DNA of 64,000 nt from Clonostachys chloroleuca (lineage: Eukaryota; Ascomycota; Sordariomycetes; Hypocreales; Bionectriaceae): assembly GCA_037952775.1 (NCBI GenBank), contig JBANAY010000003.1, positions 33,356,001-33,420,000 of the forward strand. Reading direction: 5' to 3'. Positions 46,701 through 58,557 of the stretch are shown piece by piece. Each line of letters starts with the position of its first letter. The first letter of the stretch is position 1. The position numbers and the translations under genes are program-made. The notes under the pieces were generated by a model, which had not been told where the DNA came from, searched no databases, and worked only from the letters and a program-made list of their open reading frames with translations.

Positions 46701-47844
46701 GGGCCAACAACAGGCTCTCCAATTCAACGCTCTCGCAGATTGCAAAAACCGGTGGGCTTGGTCTCCCTCAGAATAATAATGCTGATGAACCCCGCCGAGG
46801 CGGAATGGAGGATCATAGGATGCCTGGGCCTTCGGTACATTCAAACGCCAACTCCCTGGGGATATCTGCTAACGACAGTCGCGAAGCTGTGAACTCGAGC
46901 CCATTCGGCGGCGTACCTCCTTCGTTGGGTGTCCCACGAGGCCCTCAGAATCCCTACGCACAAAGCTCAGACGGCTCTCGCCCCCAAACCTCGGAAGGCC
47001 GTAGGTCGCCCTACCCCCTAACGGTCCCGGTCCCGGTCCTGGTCCCGGTCCTGGTCCTCGACCACCACCACACGGTTTCCCGGGGGGTCCACTGCCCCAG
47101 GGCCGTGGACGTCCTCCTCCTGGCAACGGCCCTCCACCTCAGGACTTTTATGGACGAGGACGAGGTTCAGGCCCCAGGCCTCCCCCTCATCAAGCTCCTC
47201 CTCAACCTTTCCCTGATAGAACTACCAGCATGGACAAACATAGTAGCATGACCCCCGATGCTATTATCGATCATTATGTGACAGACCATGGCCATGGCCA
47301 TGATGAATGGCCGAGGGAATCCAACTATCAATCAACACCAGACCGGGGTGAGCGACCCCGCGTGGGTGTTCTCAAGACTGTGGGAGGTGATGATGGGGCA
47401 CCACCGCCTATGAGAAACAATTTCGACATTCCAGATGTTGAGTTTGGCCCGACATTCAACTATGGTGCTGGACCTCCCCGGCAAAGGCCGGGCCCTGGGT
47501 CTAACGGTCCGCCTGGCCAACGGCCATACTCCCCAGCAGGACCTAGACCCGGTACTGCCGGGCGAGGATCTCCTGGCCCCCATGGGCCTCAACCGAGACG
47601 ACATGACGAACCTGGTAGGACAGTGCCATGGCACCCGAGCAACTCGTCTGCAGCACCCGGACAGCTAGGGCCTGCACCTCCAAATCATGGTCAACCTCGG
47701 CCAATGCAAGCAGGAGGAGCACCACCTCATCAGGGCGATCCCAGATCCATGCCTCCACAGCGCCAGTACTCTGGAGGCCCTGGACCAAACCGTCCTCCTC
47801 AACAACGAAACGTTCACCCTCAATACCAGGGTCAGGCATTCTGA
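43762..47844 (+). CDS. CAF120: CAF120/SKG3-like PH-domain protein (one-base frameshift near the 3' end)
   Basis: Exons 43762-43789 (tentative), 44447-44839, 45038-45198 and 45353-47844. The N-terminus is Ser/Pro-rich. The PH region runs YHEGYFLKLDDQS, across a splice to GQPNADRTWTECYAQLVGTV, then ASLKM/IDSLPTR and WTAAIRLAIYEQ. After it come conserved blocks GALIAGKGKTLNNI, RVRFGAGMPWRRCWCVI, LKGDIKFYDTRK, ITDAYSAYAIYP and YGYLELVDVIALL. The C-terminal 450 residues are Ser/Pro/Gly-rich. Yeast Caf120 is part of CCR4-NOT and Skg3 is at the bud neck; the role here is inferred. The frame breaks at 47014-47018: after RRSPYP the next frame continues as (GP)n and then runs to the stop at 47842-47844. 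The first exon rests on a good branch/acceptor before 44447, with a weak GTTCGT donor. Otherwise translation would start at ATG 44458. Confidence 0.85.
43790..44446 (+). other. Candidate 657-nt first intron of the CAF120-like gene
   Basis: The acceptor (branch-like GCTGACTACTAAT, then AACAG before 44447) is strong. The proposed donor GTTCGT is weak. It joins MSGKMVRNR to VLSFMSQFSAGSK in frame. Confidence 0.4.
47026..47069 (+). repeat. GGTCCY hexanucleotide coding repeat
   Basis: About six copies of GGTCCC/GGTCCT encode a Gly-Pro run in the CAF120-like C-terminal tail, immediately after the apparent frameshift. Confidence 0.7.
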
Positions 47845-49678
47845 TTATAGAGCGCTCGATTTTTTTTACTTTCACTTTTCACATTACGTTGTACAATACT
47901 GCTCAAATTTATTGGGCACTTTAGGCACAGTGACGGTGTATGGGTACAAGAAAAGACGTCGAGAGGGCGATTAACGAGACGAATGTAAAAATGGGCTTCA
48001 TGGGTGAAAGGTGCACATTATTTTTTTTATTTTTTATTTTTCTTTCCTTTTTTGTCCTCTCTCCGCGATCAGTCGCCGAGGGAGGAACGGTTTATTGGCG
48101 AACAGTCGTATTGCATGATTTGGAATCGCATTAGAGGACTCGAGATATCTCGACATTTACTTTGGCATGCTATTGTTATTTCTTTTGTTTGGGATTGGGT
48201 TTGGATGTATACAGTACCCAGCATGAATAGACCCTGGTAGAGAGAGAAAAACCTCCTGCAGCACGAATTAAAAGCAATATTTCTCACCCGTCTGGCCATA
48301 CCATTATTAGTCGTTGCCACTGTCGCTTGCCCAGCCCCTCAATATGGTGTTGAGGGAGCAGGCATCAGAACCAATCGAGTGAAATCGGCCATTTCTTCCC
48401 CGCCGATGATCTAGATAAACGCCCAATCAACGTAGGATCAGCATGCACAGAGAGTCGAATGGCGGTTAGCTCGATGGCCTGGGCCGGTAGGAGTGGTGTG
48501 GTAGGTCTTGGACTTCTTTTCTTTTTCTTCCAGCTCCATTGACGTCGGTGACTTTCGATACACGCGCAATTCAAGGGAGAGATGCTTACCCATCACCCTA
48601 CGTACATCCGTGCGTGCACACTGACGACACCGGGACGTGTTTGCGGCGCGTGATGATGTGACCGAGTGACCAGGAATAGTACATCGATAGGCTGGTGTGA
48701 CCAGTCGCTGTGGATGTCCATGTTTTCCAGCGTGAGCACCTTCACCCGTGGCTGGGTGACAGCTGCACCACTGTCAAGCTCCCCAGCTAGCTCGGAATGG
48801 ATCATCCCGGCCATTGTGGTTGCTGTCGCCTCTGCCAAACAGTCTGCTGAAGGTGGCAGACAAGCTTGCACTACAGGCGGTGCCTGGGCGCGTCGTAGCC
48901 CACTGCCGTTGTGATTGTGCGGTGTACATGGCTGATGGGGCCCTTAATCCAGCTCTCCCAGCGGCGATCTCATCCAATCGATAGGCAGCCACTGTACTCG
49001 ACTGATGCAAACCGGTTCCTTCCCCGTCACTATTGGAAACCTGCACCGCTGTTCACTCGTTTCTTTTTCTCCACGATTGTTTTTTTCCTTTTTGTTTCCT
49101 TATCTTGTTTGCCCCATCCGCTTTGCAAGCCGCAGTGATTGGCAGCTTGCTGCACACCCACAGGCCATCCTTATATAATTCCCCTCGCCCTCGTCCGCTG
49201 GCTCCGCTAATCTATGGTTGGCGCACTAGCTGGCTGACTGCACTTCCGCCTGTCTGGACCTGCTTCTTCTTTTTTTTGTCTTCGATATAATCCCCAGATC
49301 CCAAGTGCCGCGTTGTCAAGGCTTCTGTGGCCAGGGCGTAATATTTCCTTTTTTTTTTTTTTAGCCTGCCGAACATCTCAGGCACCGGAATACTACCCGA
49401 CGACGTACACCGCGTGTGCATTGTAATACAGCAGCCTTGCCCCTCCATCTACCCTCGTCGCCTCAACAACCGCCTTACGTTGGTTACCGCTGGTCGTGCC
49501 ACAACTTTTTGCGCATCGCGCTTTGAGAACCGGGATTGGACATGCTCGCCCCTGGATAAGCAGCGCCTCTACAGCTGCTTCATCTTGAGGTCAAGAAAGA
49601 GACGAACCCTTCAATATCTCAAAACCAACCCCTCATCCCATCCCATCCCGCCAAAGCCTTGGTTGGTCATTGGCCCCA
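47845..49678. other. Intergenic region, tandem genes
   Basis: It holds the 3' UTR of the CAF120-like gene and the promoter and leader of the kinase gene. T-rich tracts occur near 48020-48060 and 49349-49362, and a TATATAA string at about 49172-49178. No gene seen. Confidence 0.45.
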
Positions 49679-52600
49679 ATGGACGAGGATGAGCCTACCC
49701 AAGGTTTGTAGTTGCTAGGCCAGGACCTGTGTTCTCAACGATGCTATTCCCATCTGCTAACCGCTGTCTCCTATACTACTAGCGACTCAAAATGTCCTCG
49801 ACCCTCGTCGCGTAGGGAAGCAAAACTCGGGCTTCTCTGACGAGGACATTTCCGATATCATCTGCATTCTGTATCCTCACTCCGAGTCTGCCCGCCAAGA
49901 AGTGCTGCGCCTAGCACATGACGACTCGCCATATATAATTGGGAAGGATGAAATGGACAATGTCGAGCCCGATTACGACCTCGAGGATCATGCCAGTCGC
50001 TTCGAATCGAACCCCTCCGGACACGGCAACTACGCTCTTATCCTACGACTTTCGTCCGATATCAAAAACCCAGCATCTGGTTTCGCCTTCGGACGAAACA
50101 CTAACAGATGTGATGTAGTATTTACCCACGACCCCTACAAGCGTGTTAGCAACATTCACTTTCGGATATATGTCAACGAGTATGGTAATGTCATGGTCGA
50201 GGACCAGTCCACGAACGGCACCTTTGTTGATCGGACACTGCTGCTCTCGCGCTCAAAAGACCCATCAAAGCCGCCCATCACAAGGCGGGTTTTGACCTCC
50301 GGCTCCCTGATCAAAATTCTCCTGCACAATGAGTCTAAGGACCTCACCTTTCGTGTTCGGATACCACGACGAGACGACGAGTACGCAGGTGCTTACAACA
50401 CCAAAGTCGCCGAGTACTTTATTCGAAATAAACTTGCCCGCGAATCAGACACAATACGCCCAAGTGATAAAGGCCCTCCTGATATCTTCCGAACGGCTGC
50501 CGAGAATGCGGGCGGCGGGCACAGGCCCAAGGAAACTACACCAGCCCGATCCATCAACAAACGTGGGGAGACGATCAGGCCTGAGTGGAATGGCTCCGGC
50601 AAGTACAATCGAGTCGGTATGATTGGCAAAGGAGCTTTTGCCGTTGTTTACAAAGTGACCTCTAAATACGACGGACGACCATATGCTGCAAAAGAATTGG
50701 AAAAGCGGAGATTCATCAAGAATGGTGTTCTGGATCAGAAAGTCGAGAACGAGATGAAAATTATGCAGCGGGTAGAGCATGTATGCCTTCCTTCGCCCCC
50801 TTTTTCTTCCACAAGAGCGGTTTTTGCTAACAGTTACATTCTCTAGCCAAATATTGTTCGGTACATCGAGCATTTTGACTGGGATGAGCGCCTTCTCATC
50901 ATCATTATGGAGTATGTTCCCGGTGGTGACCTGGGAAAGCTCATCTCGGAAGAGGGCCCCTTCGAGGAAGATATGGTCAAGTCGATGGCCAGGCAGCTTC
51001 TGGATGCCTTGAATTACTTGCACACGAAGAATATCACCCATCGAGATGTCAAGCCGGACAACATCCTCATCAACTCTCTGGAGCCCCTCGAAGTGAAGCT
51101 GACTGATTTCGGCTTGTCTAAGATGGTCGACAGCGAGCAGACTTTCCTTCGAACTTTCTGTGGAACGCTCCTCTATTGTGCTCCAGAGGTATATACAGAG
51201 TACGCCGAGTACGATGAGAATGGCTACCGTAACAGGGGCAAAAAGTCACGCCGAATGCCAGGTCAGAGGTACAGCCACGCTGTAGATATCTGGTCGCTTG
51301 CTGGTGTTCTTTTCTTCACACTAACCAAGTCGCCTCCATACCCCGTGAAGACCGGCATCAGTCACTCAGAGCTTCTTCATAAGATCATGACGACTCGGCT
51401 GGGTATTACGCCACTTCAGGAGTTCAACGTCTCAGAGGATGGAATTGACTTCTTATCCCGCATGCTGCAAAGAAGACCAGAACAGAGAGCGACAATTGAG
51501 GAGCTAGCTGAACATGCCTGGCTTGGGGGTCATGGGTCATCTATCCAAGCATCTCAATCTTTTGACGAAATAACCGACGATGAGGATATGGCAGCGCAAC
51601 TAATTGATCTGCCTTGGAACGATCAAGGAAGAATTATCGATGTCTCAGACGACGAATCCGAAAAGGAAAACGGGGCCAACTTTCGACCTGGACGCCGGCC
51701 ACAGCAGCAACGTCTCTTTGGTGAAGTCGGCATCTCAGCGATCGGCAGCTCGGGAGTCATCCCAGGCGACTTCCTGAATCTACCAGACGACGATACGAGC
51801 ATGAGGGAGACAGAGATTCTAGGCCCAGATGGGGATGAAGCATATGACTCGGGTGAAGATATAGCACGAGCTCGTGCTCTGTCGCATTTCCACCAATCTG
51901 CAGATCAGCTGCAAAGCTTGGTGGAGAATGTGGCCTCTCAAAGTCTCGGTGATAAGGAGAATGAACCCGCACCGCCAGATTTGCTGTCCTCTCGGTACCA
52001 GTCGGATTACCTGAATGGCAGCAAGAGGAAACCCCTTCGCAGGAACTGAGTGACTTGTCAGACGAAAATACCCCTACCGAAAAGCCTTTCATAAAGCGAC
52101 TCAAATCGGAGAGCAACATAGAGGAACTGTCTGAAGGCGCTATTGAGGAGCTCAGGCTACTGGCATGCATTCCTCAGATTAACAGACTAAGCTCTGGTCG
52201 ACAGCTAGATGAACCAGTTGACAAGGTCACATTCTGGGAGCAGGATAGAACAACATGGCATCTGAATTATCCGGAAATGACCCAGTTGCAGTATGATGCT
52301 TTTAATCAAGCTGCCCGAGATAGAGGAGAAAAGTTCAGGCCCGGTCAAACGCCTCTCTGGGACCTGGCCAGAAGATATTTCCCACCAACCCCAAGGATGG
52401 TTGAGCAGCCAAGACAGGACGTGGCCGACTTTCCTCCAACGGCCATGCCGACTGAATCCGAGTCTATTCCGGACACACTGCAGCCCGATCCCAAGATTGA
52501 ATATACCATTCCTGCGGTCAACGCCAGAGCAATTGGTCTGATCGAGTCCAGCACGACTTCTCTTATCAATGGTGTTTCCTTTCCAATTACGGACTCCCTT

Positions 52601-53302
52601 GTCTCCTTTGGACGAGGACCAGAAAACACAGAGGTCTTCGGAACTCCGTCCGAGTCCCGCATACCCAAATATGCGTTCAAAATTTTGCTTTGGAAAGAAG
52701 GTTATGATCCCGCAAGAGATCCCAGCAAGGTGGTCCCTCCATGGGTGCATTCGTCAGCGGCAGATGAAAGCAGCTACGGTTTCTATCTATCCACAAAAGC
52801 AACTCTTGGTATTCGCGTAAATGGTCAGGCGGTCCCCTCATCGGATGCTAAGAACCCGAGCGGGCCATCACGATACTGGACGCGGATTCACGACGGCGAT
52901 GATCTCGTCGTCTGGGGTGGTCAAGAACCCCATAACCAAACAAGCCTAACATTTCGCTGCTTCTGGGGTTCATCGTCAAAGCCGAGACAGGACAAAGGCA
53001 AAGCCCTGGAGTTTGCGCCCGAGGAACTGGCTCAGCAACTCGACCTGGCCTGTCAGAGAACCGAGAAACGCATCCGAGATGCAGGTGAAAAACGGCTCAA
53101 GAACGGCGCCGCCATATCAGATCTCGAAGCACGCACCCGCACGGTCGACCTGGAACGTGCTAGAAGCATAGAGTTTGAGCAGAGAAGGCAAGAGGCCATC
53201 GCCTTCATCCAAGCACGCCAACTGCCAAACTCAAGGAGGTCGTCGCCCGCCAGCGCTCCACCCACAGTGACGATAGGAAGGGTTCCTCCGCAACTGGCAT
53301 GA
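49679..53302 (+). CDS. RAD53: RAD53/CHK2-type DNA-damage checkpoint kinase (one-base frameshift)
   Basis: Exons 49679-49703, 49783-50780 and 50847-53302; about 1159 residues if the frame is continuous. FHA domain at about 90-180: FAFGRNTNRCDVVF, SNIHF, STNGTFVD. Kinase at about 285-570: GKGAFAVVYK, AAKELEKRRF, THRDVKPDNIL, LTDFGLSKM, GTLLYCAPE, AVDIWSLAGVLFF. A second FHA-like region lies near 910-1050 (VSFGRGPENTEVF, IHDGDDLVVWGG), as in two-FHA Rad53/Neurospora MUS-59 rather than one-FHA PRD-4. Family role: relays Mec1/ATR signals in the nucleus. The frame stops at 52047-52049 after GSKRKPLRRN, while the next frame carries ETPSQELSDLSDENTP onward. One base is missing between about 52018 and 52049, most simply at AAACCCC (52029-52035). 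Introns are 79 and 66 nt. Confidence 0.9.
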
Positions 53303-54506
53303 GGGAGCCTAATTGACGTGGGGAAAGAATAAGAAGATATAATAGAGAGCGCCTTGTTTTGGGTGTCGCATGATGGGACCACTTACACCATTCACAAAGT
53401 TGTATGAGCTGGTGTCACTTGGATTGGTAGTGGTAATTTGAGGGTGAAATGGTCGGATACGGTTAGGAAATCTAGCAACTCAATTATATAGTATAGCATG
53501 ATAAGCAAGCCTAAAACAGCATTATTCTACACCATGTATAGCTGATTCCAGTTAGTTATTGAATATTGTCACGTACCGCTCTAAGGCGAAAGAAAGGATG
53601 TCAGTTCTTGCAGGTCTCATTGAAGATAGCTACATAATGCTAGAGCATTCGATCTAAACCTCCCTTTCGATTCTTTACATCTCCATTCCAATATCACCTG
53701 CATGCCCAAGGCAGCAGGATATCACCATTCAGAAAAGAACCACCAAGTAATGAACGTTCTCCATCTTCCTCGGGTGACGATACGCATCTTTAGAGAGACG
53801 AAGACAGTTAAATGGAAATGCTAAGCAGAATTTCGAGTCGTGATTCGTTGAACATGATAGGCGAGGGCGTAGACGTCGTTAAGGTAGCCCAGAGCAAGTC
53901 GAGCTGGGGAAACACCCTGTGCCTAAAGGCAAAAGAAATACATAAAAGAAGAAAGTACCATGCAGCAATTTCGTCTCGTTCGTTGGTCTCATTCGGTCAT
54001 TGTCGGCATCCGATCGTTATTGGTGTGCGTACATGTCGCATGTAATGATAACACAAAGCGCTCCTTTTCAGTATTCGAAACCCATCAGGTTTAGCTGCTG
54101 TGCTTCTCTTCTGATACGGCGCTTGCTTTGTTGACAGACTGTTGTAAAAAGGAAACGGAAATTGAAAACTCAAAAAGGCATGATTTCACTCCATATGTTC
54201 ATTCATCTCACTATATTCATGTTAGTTCGCCAAGACAGTGTTTTTTGGTCTGTTTCTTTTTGCTGCTTTTTTTTTTTTTTTTTTTTTTTTTTTGGCTTTG
54301 AGGTTTTGTTTTTGGTCGAATCGTTTGCTTGAAGCGTTGTTGTCCCTGGGCGAGAGTTGGCCAAGGGCTAGTTCATGAAACGTGTGATCCGTAGCTTGCA
54401 ATACTCCCGGCCGGCTACAGTATTTAACAAACTTGTTAACAAATCGCTCGTTGAGCCCTACTACTCTGTTAGAATCTCTTCCAGTATATCGTGATGGTCA
54501 ATGCAC
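53303..54506. other. Convergent 3' region
   Basis: Kinase (+) and disordered zinc protein (-) converge here. It contains a 27-T tract (54267-54293). A possible extra 3' exon of the zinc protein lies at 54368-54457. No separate gene seen. Confidence 0.45.
54267..54293 (+). repeat. 27-base poly-T tract
   Basis: An uninterrupted T27 run, the same length as the one at 41166-41192. It is on the 3' side of the minus-strand gene, so it reads as poly-A in that transcript. Confidence 0.7.
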
Positions 54507-57437
54507 TCACCGAGTAAGAGGCAACATAAGGCCCACGTCGCTCTCAACATCTGAGTCAAGAATTTCCTCGATAGGAAACTTTGGGAACTCGTACTCCGCA
54601 TAGTTTTCTTTGTCTGCCTTGATCCAGGCACCTGTGTCTCCGCAGTTCTGGGAGTTGTATGCATCAAAATAAAAGTGGCTTGGCTTTGGCTCCGACTTTG
54701 AGTCTGGGCCTGGAACTGAGCCGTGATACCAGTTGTAAGTTCGTTTTCCCTTTCTAGGATGTACCGGCTCTTCATCTGAAGAGTTTGCACTAGCGGACGG
54801 ACTGGACCCGAAAGGGGATTCGGTAAACCAGGTACGATTGCGAGGGAAGTTATCGCGGTCGTTCTGTTGAGGGCCGAATCGCTCCTAGTGATTACGAGCA
54901 GTCTCTGGGAAGTGGTGGCCGCCACGAGTGTTGGTAGGATATGGTGGCGATGGTTGGTCCCCCGGAGCTGATCCAAAGTTGCCTTGGTCTCGAAGGAATG
55001 GGCTTCGGGGGATCTGTGGCGTTCGCGGGGGTCCATCCGCCTTTTCAGATTTATAGTAGTCTCTCTCAGAAGACTCCTTCATTCTGAACTGGTTATCGGG
55101 CCAAGAATCACGGTTTGGTGATAGGTTGTGGCTTTCGGACTTTTGTGTTCCCTTTGTTGCCCAAGATGGAGCAGCTGAGAAGTTCCACGCAGTCGGATCA
55201 AACCCAGCATCAGCACTGAACGCACCACCAGTAGTTTTAGGCAGTATGTGTTCCGCCTTGGGGGATCGATGGTTCTGGGAACTGCTCGCGTAAGTGGCGG
55301 GTGATGCTACAGATGTTGGTGAGGATGGCGACTCAAAACCATCGGCGTTGGATCTGGCGAAGAAAGTATCATATTCAGGTGTCTTTAAGTTTGGATCCAA
55401 GTTGCCCCATGAATTATCATTCATGTGGTTCTTAAATGATGAGCGGTTGCTATCATTCAAGACTTGCTCATTCTCAAGAATGTCCTGCCTTGGAGCGCCA
55501 TTGGCAGGTTTCAAACCTGAGAATGGATGATTTCCAGGCCCATCATGCGAATGCCCTCCAAGACTCGATTTGACACTACCACCAATCGAATTTGGGTAGA
55601 AACCACTCTCGATACCTTGACCGAGTATAGTTTGCTTAACACCGACGTTGGATGTATGGTCTTCAACGCGAGGTGGGCTGTATTTCATCTTTCTTCCCAT
55701 CGAAGTCTTGTTAGAGGTTTCTGAGACGTCCGCCTTGGGACGAGCCAGCTTTTTCTTTGACTTTTGGCCTTCCCGCACTCGATATTCACGTGGAGGCTTC
55801 CTCTTCGATTCCTTAGAAGAGACCACCGAGTCCATAATGCTCTTCCCTTTGTTGGAAAATGCAATCCTCTGGCGACTCTGATCGGGGTAAATTTTCGAGG
55901 CCGATCCAGTTTCATTCGAAAGGATGACGCGATCAGGTTCTCCGACGACGGAGCAATCAACCGCTGTCTCAGAAGTGCGCATCTCGCTCACGCATGTAGC
56001 ACAATAATTCGGAAGTAGAGCTTCGCCCTTCTTCGCGGGGTGAGCCTTGTGAAAGCGCTTCGACCGAACGATGCCACATCCAAAACAAATGTGCCGGCTG
56101 CCAATCACCCCTCTCTCAATTATGGCATCTCGGCACTTGGAGCATAAGTTTCTGATAGGACCCTGTCCAGGGTCTATCGGGTGGCTGTCATGGTACTTGG
56201 TTGATCGAACTGAACCGCAACCGAAGCAAACGTGATACTTGGCACTTGGCTCAGGGCTCTCTGTCCGTTGTCCCACGGGCACCGCCTCGGAAGAAAGCGC
56301 CTCGCTTCGGCCACGTTCCTCATGCTGGTTTGATTCCGGACGGGCTCGAGAGGTCTTGTTTTTGACTGGGGTGGAGAATTTCGACGGGCCATCTTCGCCT
56401 TCAAACGAGGCTGTGGAATGTTTGTGAGAACAAGGCGAGCATGTTGCCTGTGGGGGGGATGCCATGGCCTCATTGAGAGTCTTGTTGATTTCATGGCGAA
56501 GAGTGTGCAGCTGATAGTTCAAAACAACATCGTGGGGCCGAGCGGCCACTTCTTTCTCCTTTTGATCAATTTCGGACTGAAGTATGGACAGTTTTCGAGC
56601 GATACTGTTAGTAGAAGAACAAGCAGGAATTCCAACAGGGGCCAGCGGGGCCTGGGGATAAGTCAAAATGGGCGCAGCTTGATGTTGCGCCGGCTGTGCA
56701 AAATTTTGAGGTGGCTGAGACAGCGGAGCAAGTATATTCTGAGTCTCTGGAGCAATTTGAGTAGTTTGTAGTTGTTGAAAGCCTTGGATGGGCTGGAGAA
56801 CTGGGAATGGCGTTGTGGTGTAGACTGGCGGGTAGCCTGGAACAGCTTGCGGGACTGGATGGGGGACGCTTGGAGGCGACGTCGTCCTGCTTGACGCTGC
56901 TTGCTGTTCTTGCTGAACGCGGTAAGAGGGAGTTCTGGTTGAAGGTGACGAGTCACCCTTCTTGTGTTTTCGGCTCTTGGGCTTGACGCTAGACGAACGA
57001 TGAACAGTCCGGGTAGAAGTGCTCTTCTTGGGCGGGTCCGAGGCCCGCTCTCTTGAGGATCGAGAAGACTTTCCAGGGGAAACCATCTCGGTTTTCGATT
57101 TCTCTGAAGTCTTAGGACGCGTTGTTGATCGGTTTCTTGGTTTTTTCTTGGAAGAAGACTTCTCTGCCAGTCGACCAGCCCTGGGCCTGTCGCTTTCTTC
57201 ATCACTGTCACTATCTTCAGACCAGGTCACGGAATCGTCTTCGGTAGACGATTCTTCGTCGCTTTCGCTGCTCTCAAGGTATTCATCAGAGTCGTAAAAT
57301 GGTGATTGGGCTTGCTGCTGCTGCTCTTGCCGCCGGATGCTTTCTCGAGTCGGCGTGCCAAAGAGAGCCGCCATGAGATCAACACCGTGCAGTTGCTGCC
57401 TCTCTTTTTGGTGGTTCTGCTTCTTCTGCCGACCCAT
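54507..57437 (-). CDS. Disordered protein with twin CxxC zinc modules, interrupted by an in-frame TAG
   Basis: The frame opens at ATG 57437 (MGRQKKQNHQKERQQLHG), the first Met in a basic context. A TAG lies at 54885-54887, after which 126 further sense codons run in the same frame to TGA 54507-54509. The first 250 residues are acidic/Ser-rich then basic (KKKPRNRS, KPKSRKHKKG). A Pro/Gln-rich part and a coiled-coil-like segment (ARKLSILQSEIDQKEKEVAARP) follow. Two tandem Cys modules lie near residues 400-490: HVCFGCGSVRSTKYH...LCSKC and HICFGCGIVRSKRFH...YCATC. They are clearly duplicated and likely bind zinc. The part after the TAG is rich in aromatic and acidic residues. A GTGAGT donor at the end could splice to an exon at 54368-54457. 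I do not recognise the function. Confidence 0.7.
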
Positions 57438-58557
57438 TGTAGTCAAGCAAGGAGATACGGGTTCAAGCCAATAACAGCGAGTTTGAAGGAGGATTGGGGA
57501 GTGAAGCTGAGAGAAAATCGAGATATGCCCAAGTAAGCCCAAGGTAGGAATCGGTTTGAAGGAGGGAAAAAAGAAAAGTCAAGATAGGCTGAGAGAGAGA
57601 AGCTGGTTGTGGCTTTGTGGTGGAAAACTTGACGCGGTGCCGACAGTGAAAAGCAGGAGCGGGATGCTCTCTGTTAGATACCTTGGATTGGAGGTAATCT
57701 ACCTACGGCTTCCGCCAATGCCACTAGGTAAATGAAGTACCGGTGAGTATTTTGCTTGTTCCTCGAGGTGCGTCACGCGACAGGCGCCAACAGTTGCCAG
57801 TATTGCACTGGTCACTCGGCCCTCAGTTCTTTCTCACCTTAGCTGGGTCCTCAGTAAAGGCTGCAGAGTGTGTGTCCGTCCTCAGCGACTCCGCCACAGC
57901 CTTTGCTTGCGTTCTTAATATGTAGGTCTCGTTGCTCGTGCTGGTTGTTGTGGTTGCCTCCTGGCTCGTTCTTTGCCTATCACGGGAGGATCTGGCTTGC
58001 ATAAGAATAAGTCCCAAATGAAATGTTTCAGAAATTGGCCACAGATAAGAATAAAAGCCCCTCCTGGATAAAAATGTTTGATTCTTGACTGAAAATGCTT
58101 CGAGGCTGCGTGTGTCCAAAGAGGACTGCCCTGAAACACGGCAGGATGATTGATTGGTGATTTGTGACATGAAACCTCACATTTTGTGACAAAACAAGAA
58201 GAAGAGGCTTATTTATTCTATGAAAGACGGAAACACTAGATGTGGACGATGGTTCACGGCAGGGCCACAGCCAGCCAGCTTGGTTGATTGATTGTATTGA
58301 TTTGCGCCCTCCGCCTATTGTCTTTACACCAACAATGGATTCGGCTACCAGGTGACAGCCTGGGCGGGTTCAGCATCACATTGTAGTCCGGTGGCATACT
58401 CGAGGGAAATCCGCATCGCTTCAAGCTCCTTTTCAAATTTGGATCAAATCATACAAATTTTTGTTAATACATTCAGGCACTTCTGTCTATATATGGCGCC
58501 CTTGAGCCTGCTCTTGCTAAGGAAAATCTTCGTATAATGCTCCACGGTTGCTCGAAA
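57438..58557. other. Intergenic region, tandem minus-strand genes
   Basis: It holds the promoter and leader of the zinc protein and the STT3 3' UTR. No gene or repeat of note. Confidence 0.45.

Noticed and set aside
54461..55036. 191-codon minus-strand frame at the 3' end of the zinc protein
   Set aside because: It is in a different frame from the one that continues the protein after the TAG and is Thr/Arg/Leu-rich shadow content.
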